A stretch of 64,000 nt of DNA from Hyphomicrobium sp. (GCA_003987725.1 RXJH01000010.1:1-64000), one strand, 5' to 3'. Shown: positions 51,658 through 60,440, numbered from the stretch's first letter. The notes: generated by a model not told the origin, from the letters alone. Made by a program: numbers and translations.

Positions 51658-53424
51658 TCAGTTAGCAGCAGTCTTCTTTGGCAGCTTGAACGTCCAAAGC
51701 ATCCCGCCCTGATTCAGACGTTCGATGGATTTTGCAATTTCGCCGCCCCATAGAGGAACTGCGCCACCCCAACCCGAAACCACTGCAATGTATTGTTCGC
51801 CATCCTGTTCCCAGGTGATTGGCGAACCGACAACACCCGAGCCGGTATTGAAGTGCCACAGCTCCTCACCGGTCGTCGCGTCAAGGGCTTTGAGATCACC
51901 TTCAGGAGTGCCGAAGAAAACAAGGCCCGAAGCGGTCGTCAGAACACCGCCCCACAGAGGCGCCTTGTTTTTATACTGCCAGACGATCTTACCGGTTGCC
52001 GGATCAATCGCCTTCAATGCACCGATATGATCTTCGAACGTCGGGTGCATACTAAAGCCGGCGCCAAGGAAGGCGGCACCCTTCTTGTAAGTTACCGGCT
52101 CGTTCCACAAGTCCATGCCCCATTCGTTCGACGGGACATAGAACAGCTTGGTGTCCTGGTTGTAAGCCATGGGCATCCAGTTCTTGGCACCGAGGAAGCC
52201 AGGCGTAACATACACGGACTTGCCCTTTTTGCCGTCCGCCGCCGCCTTAGGGTCGCCAGGGCGGAATGCCGGATCATAGTCGGGCCGACCGTCGGGCTTG
52301 ATGCCTTTGGCCCAAGTGATTTTCTCGACAAACGGAGTGCCAGAGATGAACTTTCCGTTCGTGCGGTCGAGAACGTAGAAGAAGCCATTGCGATCGGCTG
52401 TCGCGGCGGCTTTTCTGCCATTGAGATCAAACGACACGACCTCGTTCACGCCATCATAATCCCAACCGTCGTTTGGCGTTGCTTGGTAGCCCCATTTGAT
52501 TTCGCCGGTTTCAGGATCGATGGCAATTCTAGAGCTTGTCCACTTGTTGTCGCCCGGACGCATATGGCTGTTCCACGGCGCCGGATTGCCCGTACCAAAG
52601 AAAATCAAGTGAGTGTCGGCATCGTATGTTCCACCGAGCCAAGTGGAACCGCCGCCTGTCTTCCACATATCGCCCGGCCACGTCTCATTCAACGTGCCCG
52701 TCATTGTCGAAGGCTTACCGCCGAGCATACCGACATGCCCTTCGATTGTTGGGCGTGACCAGACAAGCTCGCCATTATCCGGCCTGCGGGCTTCGACGCG
52801 GCCGACGATGCCGAACTCGCCACCCGAAACGCCGGTGACGATGATCGGGCCAAAAGCCTTGGTATCGATGATCAGCGGAGCGGCCGTGTAAGCAAAGCCG
52901 GCTTTGAAATCATCAATTTCCTTCTTCCAAACGACCTTGCCGGTCTTGGCGTCGAGGGCAATAAGCTTTGCATCCAAGGTCCCGAAAAATACCTTATCAC
53001 CTAGAAGCGCCGCGCCACGATTGACCACGTCACAACAGGGGAGAATGCCTTCCGGAAGCTTGGCGTCGTATTCCCAAATCTCACGGCCCGTATGCGAGTC
53101 AACCGCCCACACGCGGCTATAAGATCCCGTGATGTAGATGATGCCATCTTTAACGAGCGGCTGCGTTTCTTGTCCGCGTTGCTTTTCGCCGCCTAGCGAC
53201 AGGGTCCAAGCCGGGACCAGATTGGCAATATTTTCTTTGTTGACCTGTTTAAGCGGGCTGTAGCGTTGACCTTGAGTGCCAAGGCCGTTCGTCACAACAT
53301 CGTCGACGGTCGTTGCATCATTCTTGATATCGTCAATGCTGACATCCGCATAAAGCGGCCCCGCAATCACGACCGCGAGGGCATACATACCCGCGGTGGT
53401 TAACCACTTGCTTGTTGCCGTCAT
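51658..53424 (-). CDS. PQQ-dependent alcohol dehydrogenase with lanthanide signature (PedH/ExaF-like)
   Basis: Periplasmic quinoprotein, 588 residues, starting with a signal peptide (residues about 1-26, [19 protein letters not shown]). An eight-bladed propeller carries tryptophan-docking repeats. The adjacent cysteines Cys130-Cys131 (LPCCDVV) form the disulfide ring over PQQ. The catalytic Asp is Asp322 in [10 protein letters not shown], and Asp324 two residues later is the extra lanthanide ligand seen in XoxF, ExaF and PedH; calcium enzymes have Ala or Ser there. The best match is the ethanol-dehydrogenase group. Likely substrates are ethanol, ethylene glycol and short alcohols. The ATG at 53424 gives a proper signal peptide. 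No PQQ synthesis gene is in the window. Confidence 0.92.
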   Translation of the reverse strand: MTATSKWLTTAGMYALAVVIAGPLYADVSIDDIKNDATTVDDVVTNGLGTQGQRYSPLKQVNKENIANLVPAWTLSLGGEKQRGQETQPLVKDGIIYITGSYSRVWAVDSHTGREIWEYDAKLPEGILPCCDVVNRGAALLGDKVFFGTLDAKLIALDAKTGKVVWKKEIDDFKAGFAYTAAPLIIDTKAFGPIIVTGVSGGEFGIVGRVEARRPDNGELVWSRPTIEGHVGMLGGKPSTMTGTLNETWPGDMWKTGGGSTWLGGTYDADTHLIFFGTGNPAPWNSHMRPGDNKWTSSRIAIDPETGEIKWGYQATPNDGWDYDGVNEVVSFDLNGRKAAATADRNGFFYVLDRTNGKFISGTPFVEKITWAKGIKPDGRPDYDPAFRPGDPKAAADGKKGKSVYVTPGFLGAKNWMPMAYNQDTKLFYVPSNEWGMDLWNEPVTYKKGAAFLGAGFSMHPTFEDHIGALKAIDPATGKIVWQYKNKAPLWGGVLTTASGLVFFGTPEGDLKALDATTGEELWHFNTGSGVVGSPITWEQDGEQYIAVVSGWGGAVPLWGGEIAKSIERLNQGGMLWTFKLPKKTAAN

Positions 53425-53510
53425 CTGGCAATCTCCTTGTTCGTTTCCACACACACTGCCTCCTTGAAGTTCGCGTTCTCTGCGCGAAAGAAGTCAGTGG
53501 ACCACTCATT

Positions 53511-53546
53511 ATACCAAGAAAACCACTTGGTCAAAAAAATATACCA
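53511..53546. promoter_or_regulatory. Three-half-site GntR operator, copy 2
   Basis: ATACCA (53511-53516), ten bases, TTGGT (53527-53531), nine bases, ATACCA (53541-53546), 87 bases upstream of the PQQ dehydrogenase start. Spacing and orientation of the half-sites are identical to the elements at 22304 and 56236. Confidence 0.75.
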
Positions 53547-53714
53547 AAAGTTCCCGGGAGCTTTGCCAACCTCTCGTGTCCTTTGCGTCGTCAAGGAGGA
53601 GCACGCGTGCGCACATTTGAGCGCTTCCCACGAAGTCACGTCAGAACAAAACGCTTGCAGCGGGGACGGCTGCCACCTTGCTCTTTGAGATTGCGTCAAG
53701 AGACCGAAGCGAAC

Positions 53715-54563
53715 TCAGTTTTTTGGCGGTGGGAAATAGCTCACGCCATACGCCGCGAATATTTTCTGCAATTGACCCGTCTTTCGCAAATCATTGAGCG
53801 CGTTACCGACGGCGTCACGCAAATCGCGGCTCTGTTCACTGACGGCCATGCCAACGACCCATCGCGATCGGGCGATGCCGGGCATGGGCGGTTCAAGAAT
53901 TGTGGTTTTGGCCCGCTTCTCGTACAGCAGGCCTTCGATTTGAGAGCGAACTCCCATCAATGCAATTGTTTCTTTTTCCAGAAAGCGTTCGGCACCCTCT
54001 GGCGGCCTAACATAATGATGGACGTTGTTGATGAGAGCTCCGTCGTCGTAGGTCAATAAAAAATAGTCCGCCACAGTCCCTAACTGCACCGCAATGGGTT
54101 GCGTCTTGAAGATATCGAACGAAGTGACGTTCGTCAGTCGATCGCTATCAACCGCTACGGCGACCCGCTCTTCGAAATAGGCATTGCCGATGACCGCTTC
54201 TCTATTTCGATTCACAAAGTCCTTGTCCGTCGGAACATGCATCATGATGTCGCCGACACCTCCGCCGGTTAGCGGCCCCTTCCATACATTCGCACGAAGA
54301 TCATCGTCGACCTGCTCGCCCTGCATCCGCAGAACAATCTCGGCTTTCACTCCAAGTTTCTGCGCAATGGCGCGACCAAGGTCGACGTCGATGCCTCTTG
54401 GTTCACCAGCGGATCCCTCCCAAGAGAAGGGCCTGTTATCGGCGTAGGCGATAATTCGAAGGGTCCCGCTAGCGACCACATCGTCCAAAGGACGCGATTT
54501 TGCGCTCTGGATCGAGAGAAGCATGGCCGCAAAAGCGCAGAAGCATCGGAATCCTACGTTCAT
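53715..54563 (-). CDS. Periplasmic solute-binding-like protein linked to PQQ dehydrogenase (XoxJ/MxaJ-like)
   Basis: 282 residues with a signal peptide (GFRCFCAFAAMLLSIQSAKS) and a bacterial extracellular solute-binding fold (TLRIIAYADNRPFSWEG, GIDVDLGRAIAQKLGV, IAVQLGTVADYF, IFAAYGVSYFPP). In PQQ alcohol and methanol dehydrogenase clusters such MxaJ/XoxJ proteins are thought to activate the dehydrogenase rather than serve a transporter, and no ABC transporter genes are here. The ATG at 54563 is chosen for the signal peptide. Follows the cytochrome gene by 17 bases. Confidence 0.85.
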   Translation of the reverse strand: MNVGFRCFCAFAAMLLSIQSAKSRPLDDVVASGTLRIIAYADNRPFSWEGSAGEPRGIDVDLGRAIAQKLGVKAEIVLRMQGEQVDDDLRANVWKGPLTGGGVGDIMMHVPTDKDFVNRNREAVIGNAYFEERVAVAVDSDRLTNVTSFDIFKTQPIAVQLGTVADYFLLTYDDGALINNVHHYVRPPEGAERFLEKETIALMGVRSQIEGLLYEKRAKTTILEPPMPGIARSRWVVGMAVSEQSRDLRDAVGNALNDLRKTGQLQKIFAAYGVSYFPPPKN

Positions 54564-54580
54564 CGCGGCACACTCAATCA

Positions 54581-55030
54581 TCAGTCACTCTGCGCCTTCG
54601 ACACAAGAAAGGTGCGAATAGCCCACATGGCTTCCTGACTTAGAACACCCTCGAACGGGGGCATCATCGTCGATCCGTCTGCCTTTTTTGCACCATGGCG
54701 GATCCTCTGTATGAACCATTCATCACCTTCCTTGCCCTTATCGAGATAGCGCAAGTCTGGAGCGAGTCCTCCCGAAATGACCTCCAACCCGTGGCATCTG
54801 GCGCAATTCTGATTATAACCTGAGCTGCCGATCTTAACCGCGAGAGCGTTGCCGCTATACGGATTCTCGGTAAGCCACTCCGCTCCGAGCGATGACAAAC
54901 CCGTCGTATCGACGGGTTGCGGAACGACGTCACCGTGAGCAAAACCCCGCGAACTTGCGAAACCAACAGCAATCAGACCCGCGAATGCGCACAAAAGCAG
55001 ACGTACCCGCCTGATGGTATGTGAGCTCAT
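54581..55030 (-). CDS. Cytochrome c-550, PedF/ExaB-like
   Basis: 149-residue exported c-type cytochrome with a signal peptide (LLLCAFAGLIAVGFASS), one heme motif CARCH (Cys76, Cys79, His80) and MMPPF as the probable axial-ligand region. The stretch GDVVPQPVDTTGL, ENPYSGNALAVKIG, LEVISGGLAPDLRYLDKG is very like cytochrome PedF of Pseudomonas ethanol oxidation systems. It should accept electrons from the PQQ dehydrogenase. Second gene of the minus-strand unit. Confidence 0.9.
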   Translation of the reverse strand: MSSHTIRRVRLLLCAFAGLIAVGFASSRGFAHGDVVPQPVDTTGLSSLGAEWLTENPYSGNALAVKIGSSGYNQNCARCHGLEVISGGLAPDLRYLDKGKEGDEWFIQRIRHGAKKADGSTMMPPFEGVLSQEAMWAIRTFLVSKAQSD

Positions 55031-55064
55031 TATTCGAACTTCCTCCTTTTTTCGTTTGTATTTT

Positions 55065-56033
55065 TTAATTCAGGTGACGTACGGCAACGCCCCAAGGATA
55101 TCGACCTACTTTGATGGATTTGATCGGCCTCAATGTCTTGACGTCGATAACAGTAACGTCGCCGGACGCGCCGTTCGTGGTAAAGAGGCGCTGTCCGTCA
55201 GGAGCTAACGCCAAATGCCAAACGCGCTGCCCGACAGGCAGATAATTGGTGATGGTGTAGGTTTTCGTATCGATAACAGCGACACGATTCGCCGGCCCCA
55301 GCGCCACGAACGCCGTGCCGCCATCCTGTGTCAGCAATATTCCGACAGGCTGAACGGAATCGTGCTCAACGCCGGGGGGCGAAAATGAAATCGTACGCTC
55401 GATCGTCCGCGTAGCCACATCAATCACGGCTGCGGTTCCGCCTATTTCGGAGGAAACCCAGAGCTTGCGACCGTCGGGGGAAAATTCGACATGGCGCGGT
55501 CGCGCGTCGACCAGGATATTCGCGACAACCTCGTGGGTCTTCGCGTCAATAAAGTGCACCATATTGGTTGTCTCGGACGTCGCAGCGACGAGCGAGTTAT
55601 CTGGCGATACCGCCATCCCCTCGGGCTCAACCCCCACCGGCACCTGATGGAGCACCTGACGGGTTGCAACGTCTATGACAGTCGTAAGCGCATCATCTTC
55701 GTTGGCAACGTAAAGCCGCTTTCCATCAGGCGAGAGCGCGAACTGCTCCGGATCTTCGCCGGAGGGCAAATTGTGCAGAAGGCGCCCGCCGACATCGAAT
55801 ACTTGGACTGCGTTTTCGTCGCTCGCACAGACAAAAAATTCTTGGAAATTTTTGGCGAACGTAATCCCGCGAGGCCGCTTTCCTACGGAAAACGTTCGGA
55901 CGACGGCTAGCTTATCGGAATCGATAACCGAGATCGTCGCGTCCTTTTCGTTGGAAACATAGACCTCGTAGCCATCACTTGCCCTAGCGATGTCCGCAGC
56001 AAAAACCGCGCAAGCGATTATCAAACCGCGCAT
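55065..56033 (-). CDS. PQQ-associated YVTN beta-propeller protein
   Basis: 322 residues. A signal peptide (MRGLIIACAVFAADIARA) is followed by about seven propeller repeats of the YVTN type (DGYEVYVSNEKDATISVID, SPDGKRLYVANEDDALTTVID, APDGQRLFTTNGASGDVTVID). Proteins of this kind accompany PQQ-dependent alcohol dehydrogenases; their exact role is not established. The ATG at 56033 is chosen for the signal peptide; longer in-frame starts exist. First gene of the unit with cytochrome, binding protein and possibly the dehydrogenase. Confidence 0.88.
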   Translation of the reverse strand: MRGLIIACAVFAADIARASDGYEVYVSNEKDATISVIDSDKLAVVRTFSVGKRPRGITFAKNFQEFFVCASDENAVQVFDVGGRLLHNLPSGEDPEQFALSPDGKRLYVANEDDALTTVIDVATRQVLHQVPVGVEPEGMAVSPDNSLVAATSETTNMVHFIDAKTHEVVANILVDARPRHVEFSPDGRKLWVSSEIGGTAAVIDVATRTIERTISFSPPGVEHDSVQPVGILLTQDGGTAFVALGPANRVAVIDTKTYTITNYLPVGQRVWHLALAPDGQRLFTTNGASGDVTVIDVKTLRPIKSIKVGRYPWGVAVRHLN

Positions 56034-56235
56034 GAGCCACGCGGTGCCGAAATGTCTTTGTGGCTTCGACACAGATGAGCGACCCAGGAGCGCCGAGAGA
56101 CGCATTTGTGGCCGGACTAAAGCTGGCGAAACCCGGACCAAAACGCGACTGCGTACGGCAGACGGCCACATACGACTGAATCCCTCGCGAGTAACTTGGC
56201 CGCCATGCCACGACCCCTTGCGTGGATTAGTTTTT

Positions 56236-56271
56236 ATACCACCATTTTTTCTTGGTCAATTGTTAATACCA
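56236..56271. promoter_or_regulatory. Three-half-site GntR operator, copy 3
   Basis: ATACCA (56236-56241), ten bases, TTGGT (56252-56256), nine bases, ATACCA (56266-56271). It lies in the 334-base divergent gap between the beta-propeller gene and gntR copy 2, so it could serve both. A looser GTGGT-N8-TTACC pair lies at 56322-56339, just before gntR. No gene is supported in this gap. Confidence 0.75.
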
Positions 56272-56367
56272 ACGAGCACGCCGGTAAGGGCTCGTTGCCA
56301 CATACTGCTTAACGCCCATGTGTGGTAAGAAGATTTACCTGCGATTCCTAAATTTCGGGGCTGACCC

Positions 56368-57129
56368 ATGGCTGCCATACGCACACCGAAGATCGCTGAT
56401 GCGATCGCCACACATATAGAAAAGCTCATTCTGGAAGGCGCGTTAAGGCCAGGCGAGAAGCTCGCCGCGGAACGAGAGTTGGCACAAAAGTTGGGCGTAT
56501 CGCGCCCCTCCATTCGCGAAGGCATTGAAAAGCTTGTTCTGCGGGGGCTCTTAAGATCGACACACAGCGGAACGTTCGTAGCCGAATTTCTCTCCCCGGC
56601 GATTGCGCCGCTTGCCAATCTTTACCGCGACAATCATCAAGCTTTTGCCGATTATTTTGAATTCCGAGAAGCTGTGGAAGCCCGGGCGGCCCGAGAGGCG
56701 GCGATTAGAATTACGTCGGTTGAAAAGCTCGAGCTTCAGAAGCGCCTTTCCGAAATGCGAAAAGCCCATAAAATTGAGGATCCAACGCAGGAAGCGGAAG
56801 CGGACGTCAATCTCCACATGACCGTCTACGAAGCGGGCCACAATGTGGTAGTCCTCCACATCATGCGCGCACTTAGTGAGCTTCTTCGAAACAATATCTT
56901 TTTCAACCGTAAGAATCTTTATCTTCGGCCTGGAGTGCGGGAAAAGCTTTTGGCCCAGCACGTGGAAATCGGCGAGGCTGTACTATCGGGTAATCCTAAC
57001 CGAGCTGAAAGAGCTGCGGGAGATCATATTCGTTACGTCTTCGATACTGTCGAGGAAATCCAACTTGAAAACAAGCGTATCAGCTCCTCCTTGATCCGCA
57101 CAACCCGCAATGATTTTATTGCAAACTAG
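56368..57129 (+). CDS. GntR-family regulator, FadR/FCD subgroup (copy 2)
   Basis: 253 residues, paralogue of the GntR protein at 21.5-22.2 kb. The winged helix (GEKLAAERELAQKLGVSRPSIREGIEKLVLRGLLRSTHSGTFVA) differs from copy 1 at only a few positions, and the FCD domain shares long identical runs such as MRALSELLRNNIFFNR. Metal-ligand histidines are conserved (LHMTVYEAGHN, HVEIGEAV, DHIRYVF). Divergent from the PQQ dehydrogenase accessory genes, with a three-half-site operator between. It probably controls that unit and itself. Confidence 0.9.
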   Translation: MAAIRTPKIADAIATHIEKLILEGALRPGEKLAAERELAQKLGVSRPSIREGIEKLVLRGLLRSTHSGTFVAEFLSPAIAPLANLYRDNHQAFADYFEFREAVEARAAREAAIRITSVEKLELQKRLSEMRKAHKIEDPTQEAEADVNLHMTVYEAGHNVVVLHIMRALSELLRNNIFFNRKNLYLRPGVREKLLAQHVEIGEAVLSGNPNRAERAAGDHIRYVFDTVEEIQLENKRISSSLIRTTRNDFIAN

Positions 57130-57281
57130 ACCTCGGTCTTCAGGGTTTTTTCGGGACTGCCGAGGCTGCGGGCCGCTTCGGCACGGCACCCAGGATCCTG
57201 AACGACAGACCAGAGTTCAGTATCGATGATCGCTTCATGCTGACCGGGATATACATTGCCCTTGTGTGCGACTTCACCTCA
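57126..57281 (-). pseudogene. Fragment of a large serine recombinase (central recombinase domain)
   Basis: After an in-frame stop the minus strand reads GEVAHKGNVYPGQHEAIIDTELWSVVQD, a hallmark of the central domain of large serine recombinases (HKG-x-YPGEHEAI-D-LW-VQ). The rest of the gene is missing on both sides. It abuts the stop of gntR copy 2. A C-terminal fragment of the same family lies at 3.1-3.5 kb. Confidence 0.7.
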
Positions 57282-57289
57282 AACAATGG

Positions 57290-57583
57290 GTCGGAAGCGC
57301 ATTCCCGTGCGATCGAAAACAGGTTTGAGCGACCCGGTCAAAGCTTCGCCTAAGCCGGCCAATGCTCGACGGACGACGACGGGCGTCGCAAATAAGGTCG
57401 CCAAAGTCGTAACCACGAGGCCCGGGAGAGCTCAGGTCAGAAATACTAGGTGCCGTTTAAGAGATATCAGGCGGGGTTTGATCACGGCGCGGGCTTCAGA
57501 AGATACCCTATACCCCGGATGCTATGTGCGGCTCTGAGTGCCGCCGCCATTTCTTGTTCGTCCTCCACAAGCAGGATACGCAT
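57290..57583 (-). pseudogene. Remnant of a two-component system (response regulator with internal deletion)
   Basis: From the ATG at 57583 the minus strand reads MRILLVEDEQEMAAALRAA, the start of an OmpR-type receiver, joined in frame to HSIRGIGYLLKPAP and a stop at 57482. The second part looks like the extreme C-terminus of an OmpR DNA-binding domain. The middle, about 190 residues in a normal protein, is gone. Below it a frame with VVTTLATLFATPVVVRRALAGLGEAL could be a membrane/HAMP shred of the partner kinase, but that is weak. Confidence 0.6.
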
Positions 57584-57854
57584 GAACCGACCTTCCGCTG
57601 TCGTATGCTCAAATTTCCCTCTACGGCCCGGAGATTGCAGCAACATTGCGCTATAGGATCCAATCGTGTTCACGCCATTGACCGATCCAGCAAATACCGC
57701 GCGTGTGGCCGGAGCGACAATCTGCAACGTTCCGACAACGCCGGACGAGCATTACCGACAATCGCCGGGTTCCCTTGCTCGAGGTCGCGGACTTGATCAA
57801 GTGAGCGCCAGCGTTCACACTTTTTGCGAACCAATGTAGAAGCAGAGATTACTC
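57584..57854. other. Non-coding stretch upstream of the class V aminotransferase
   Basis: No frame with recognisable features. Together with the two relics before it, this makes 57130-57854 a 725-base zone of gene decay. Confidence 0.45.
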
Positions 57855-59084
57855 ATGACGATATATCCGCCCTTGGAAATTCCAGCGACACTCGCTGCAG
57901 GCCCCGGCCCGGGCAACACGGACCCGCGCGTGCTCGAGCGCTTCGCCAAGACCGGCATCGCTGACCACATGCAGAAGGATGTCGTACGCGGCATGCTCGA
58001 AGCTAAAGAGATGCTGCGCGAGCTATGGGGCACCAAGAACGTTCATACGTATGGTGTCACCGGCACCGGCTTCTCGGGCCTCGATTGCGTGCTGTCGCTC
58101 ATCCTGCCAGGTGACAAGGTTGTAGCGTTCCCGAATGGCACCTTCTCGGGCATCGACAGCTTGACCATCCGCATGAAGGCCGCAACGGCCGAGGAGCTCG
58201 CGGCCGATTCCCTCAACCCGAAGTCAGCCAGCGTGACAATCGTCGAGACGCCGCATGGCCAGTCCGTGACGGGCGAGGCCGTCGACAAAGCCCTCGCTCA
58301 GCACAACCCTCTATGGGCATTCATGGCCCATTGGGAGACCGGCTCGGGCCGCATCAACGATTTGAAGGGCTTCTCCGACGCCTGCTTGAAGCACGGCGTG
58401 CTCGGCATCGTCGATGCCGTGTCGAGCCTCGGCGTCGCCGATTTCAACATCGACGACTACCCGGGCGTCGTCGCCTGGGCGTCGTGTCCCCAAAAGGGCG
58501 TGCTGTCGCTGCCGCTCACTTACGCGCCGGTCAGCTTCACGGATAAGGCCATCGAGATGGTCCGGACCCGCGGCGCCCGTACCTACGTGCACCACCCGAT
58601 CCTCGACGCCCGCCATTGGGGCATCGTCGATGGCAAAGATGTGCCGAACGCGGTTTATCATCAGACTCACTCCTGCTACGCGGTTGCCGCATTCCACGAG
58701 GCGCTGCGTATCATCCTCGGTCATGGCCGGCGCCGCAGGGCTTCCGACTACGCCTATCACGAAAAGGCATTGAGACAGGCTGTCGAAGCCATGGGCTGTG
58801 AGGTCACCTCCAACATGACGAGCCTCGTCGTCCTCAATCTGCCGGGCAAGCTCAAGGGCAAGGAGAAGGATCTCGTTGCTGGCGCCCGCGCCAAAGGCTT
58901 CGGCATCTGGCCGACGCTGTCCGAGCCGACGCAAGTGCGTATCGGCATCCTCAATCTACTCTCGCCGGAGCAGATCACTGAGATCGTCAGCCGTTTCGCC
59001 GATACCTTGCTTGAGGCGGGGGCCGAGTTCGATAAGGCGAAGGTGATCAACGGTCTCAAGTCATATTACGCCAAGGCCGCCTAA
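57855..59084 (+). CDS. Class V aminotransferase, alanine/serine-glyoxylate type
   Basis: 409-residue PLP enzyme. The N-terminal GPGPGNTDPRVLERF, the GVTGTGFSGLDCVLS cofactor-phosphate loop, IVDAVSSLGVADFNID with the pyridine-nitrogen Asp, and the PLP lysine Lys204 in CPQKGVLSLP are all typical. The N-terminus is distinct from that of BhcA (45 kb), so it is a different branch. It may transaminate glyoxylate to glycine with alanine or serine as donor, feeding the glycine cleavage system or BhcC; phosphonate aminotransferases are also related. Stands alone. Confidence 0.8.
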   Translation: MTIYPPLEIPATLAAGPGPGNTDPRVLERFAKTGIADHMQKDVVRGMLEAKEMLRELWGTKNVHTYGVTGTGFSGLDCVLSLILPGDKVVAFPNGTFSGIDSLTIRMKAATAEELAADSLNPKSASVTIVETPHGQSVTGEAVDKALAQHNPLWAFMAHWETGSGRINDLKGFSDACLKHGVLGIVDAVSSLGVADFNIDDYPGVVAWASCPQKGVLSLPLTYAPVSFTDKAIEMVRTRGARTYVHHPILDARHWGIVDGKDVPNAVYHQTHSCYAVAAFHEALRIILGHGRRRRASDYAYHEKALRQAVEAMGCEVTSNMTSLVVLNLPGKLKGKEKDLVAGARAKGFGIWPTLSEPTQVRIGILNLLSPEQITEIVSRFADTLLEAGAEFDKAKVINGLKSYYAKAA

Positions 59085-59256
59085 CAGGACACGAACTCGG
59101 GCGTGTTCATCGCGCCCGAGCTTCTCCTGCCATTCTCTAACGCCATGCATCCAGTGTCAGGATGGTCATTGGAGCAGGAGCAGTTTGCTTCAGTTCTCGT
59201 GAGAACCGCACTGCGCGATCCGAGCCGCTAGGCGTCAAAAAGTGTTTCTGCTGCAT

Positions 59257-59856
59257 TCAGGTCCGGCTTCGCGCACGTGTCGGTAAAGCATGACTTCCGC
59301 TGCGTGTCATACGATTGAGCGTCTCAACAAACTGCTTCTGTTGCCTGCGCTGAACGATGTCGATGCCAACCGCCGCGGAAAACCAAACGCCATCGGCGGC
59401 CATTCGCACGATCAGGCATTCGATCGTTTCTTCGGACTTACCGTGCCGCAATATTTGTTCTGAGAGCCAGCTCAGGTATCGCGCGCGCATCTCTGGCTCC
59501 GTTGCGAGCATGATGCCCAGCGTATTCCAATGCTCAGCATTTGGACTTTTCTGAATTTCAAGACTCGCGAGGAGGTACGCGCGCGTGAAGCGACCGGCAG
59601 GGTCTGGATCTTTAGCGATATAGCTCTCGACGCCGGTCGAAAGATCATCGAGGAGCTTGTCGATGAGCGCGACGATCAGGGCCTGCTTCGTCGGGAAATG
59701 GTGCAGAAGGCCCCCTTTGCTGACGCCGGCGCGTTGTGAAATCGCCTCGAGGGTGGCGTTGGAAATTCCAACCTCAGCGCAGAGCTTCGCCGCCACATCG
59801 AGCAATTGGCTCCGAACTTCCACCGGTCGCTTCTTTCTACGGTGAGCAAGACTCAT
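59257..59856 (-). CDS. TetR-family regulator
   Basis: 199 residues with an N-terminal TetR helix-turn-helix (QLLDVAAKLCAEVGISNATLEAISQRAGVSKGGLLHHFPTKQALIVALI) and a helical ligand domain of the TetR_C type (RMAADGVWFSAAVGI). Divergent from the SMR and RND genes, so probably their local repressor. Intact length. Confidence 0.88.
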   Translation of the reverse strand: MSLAHRRKKRPVEVRSQLLDVAAKLCAEVGISNATLEAISQRAGVSKGGLLHHFPTKQALIVALIDKLLDDLSTGVESYIAKDPDPAGRFTRAYLLASLEIQKSPNAEHWNTLGIMLATEPEMRARYLSWLSEQILRHGKSEETIECLIVRMAADGVWFSAAVGIDIVQRRQQKQFVETLNRMTRSGSHALPTRARSRT

Positions 59857-60095
59857 GGCGATTTATCTCTGCGGTTATCTAGCGGGGCAGTCACGCCAAC
59901 CATTGAGCGCAGCGCTGCAAGAAGTCAAAACGCGCCGGGGGCGCCAGTCGAGCTTCCGTATCGGTTCGTTCGCTATCCAGTGCGGTCGTTCAACAAAAAA
60001 TCGGAGGTGGAGCGGCACTTTATCCATCGGCCTTGAAAAAAACCGTCCGGATGGTATCTTTGATGATCTCGTCTCGCAAAGCCATGCAGGGAGTC

Positions 60096-60440
60096 ATGAG
60101 ACCCACGCTTTTCCACTATGGTGCGCTTGGCGCCGCCATCGTCTGCGAGCTAGTTGGCACCACTCTTCTGCAGAAATCCGAGCAGTTCACGCGGTTCGCG
60201 CCAACTCTCTTCATGATCCTGTTCTTCGCGGGCTCGTTCTTTTTCTTGTCACACGCATTGAAGGCGATACCGATCGGCATCGCCTATGCCGTCTGGGCCG
60301 GCGTTGGCATCGTCCTCACGGCCTTTATCGGTGTCACGATCTTTCGTCAGACGATGGATATCGCTGCGATCGCCGGAATTGCAATGATCGTCGGGGGCGT
60401 GGTCGTGGTCAACGTCTTCTCTCACTCCGCAATGCACTAG
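60096..60440 (+). CDS. Small multidrug resistance (EmrE-type) transporter
   Basis: Four hydrophobic segments in about 114 residues. The essential membrane Glu is in GAAIVCELVGTTLLQKS (residue 18, equivalent to EmrE Glu14), and the family motif AYAVWAGVGIVLTAFIG is complete. Works as a dimer exchanging protons for cationic drugs. The start is uncertain between 60096, 60084 and 60033; 60096 matches the family N-terminus. Confidence 0.9.
   Translation: MRPTLFHYGALGAAIVCELVGTTLLQKSEQFTRFAPTLFMILFFAGSFFFLSHALKAIPIGIAYAVWAGVGIVLTAFIGVTIFRQTMDIAAIAGIAMIVGGVVVVNVFSHSAMH

Noticed and set aside
56322-56339. Fourth copy of the GntR operator just before gntR copy 2
   Set aside because: GTGGT-N8-TTACC is one base shorter than the other elements and lacks the first half-site at the right distance; kept only as a note.
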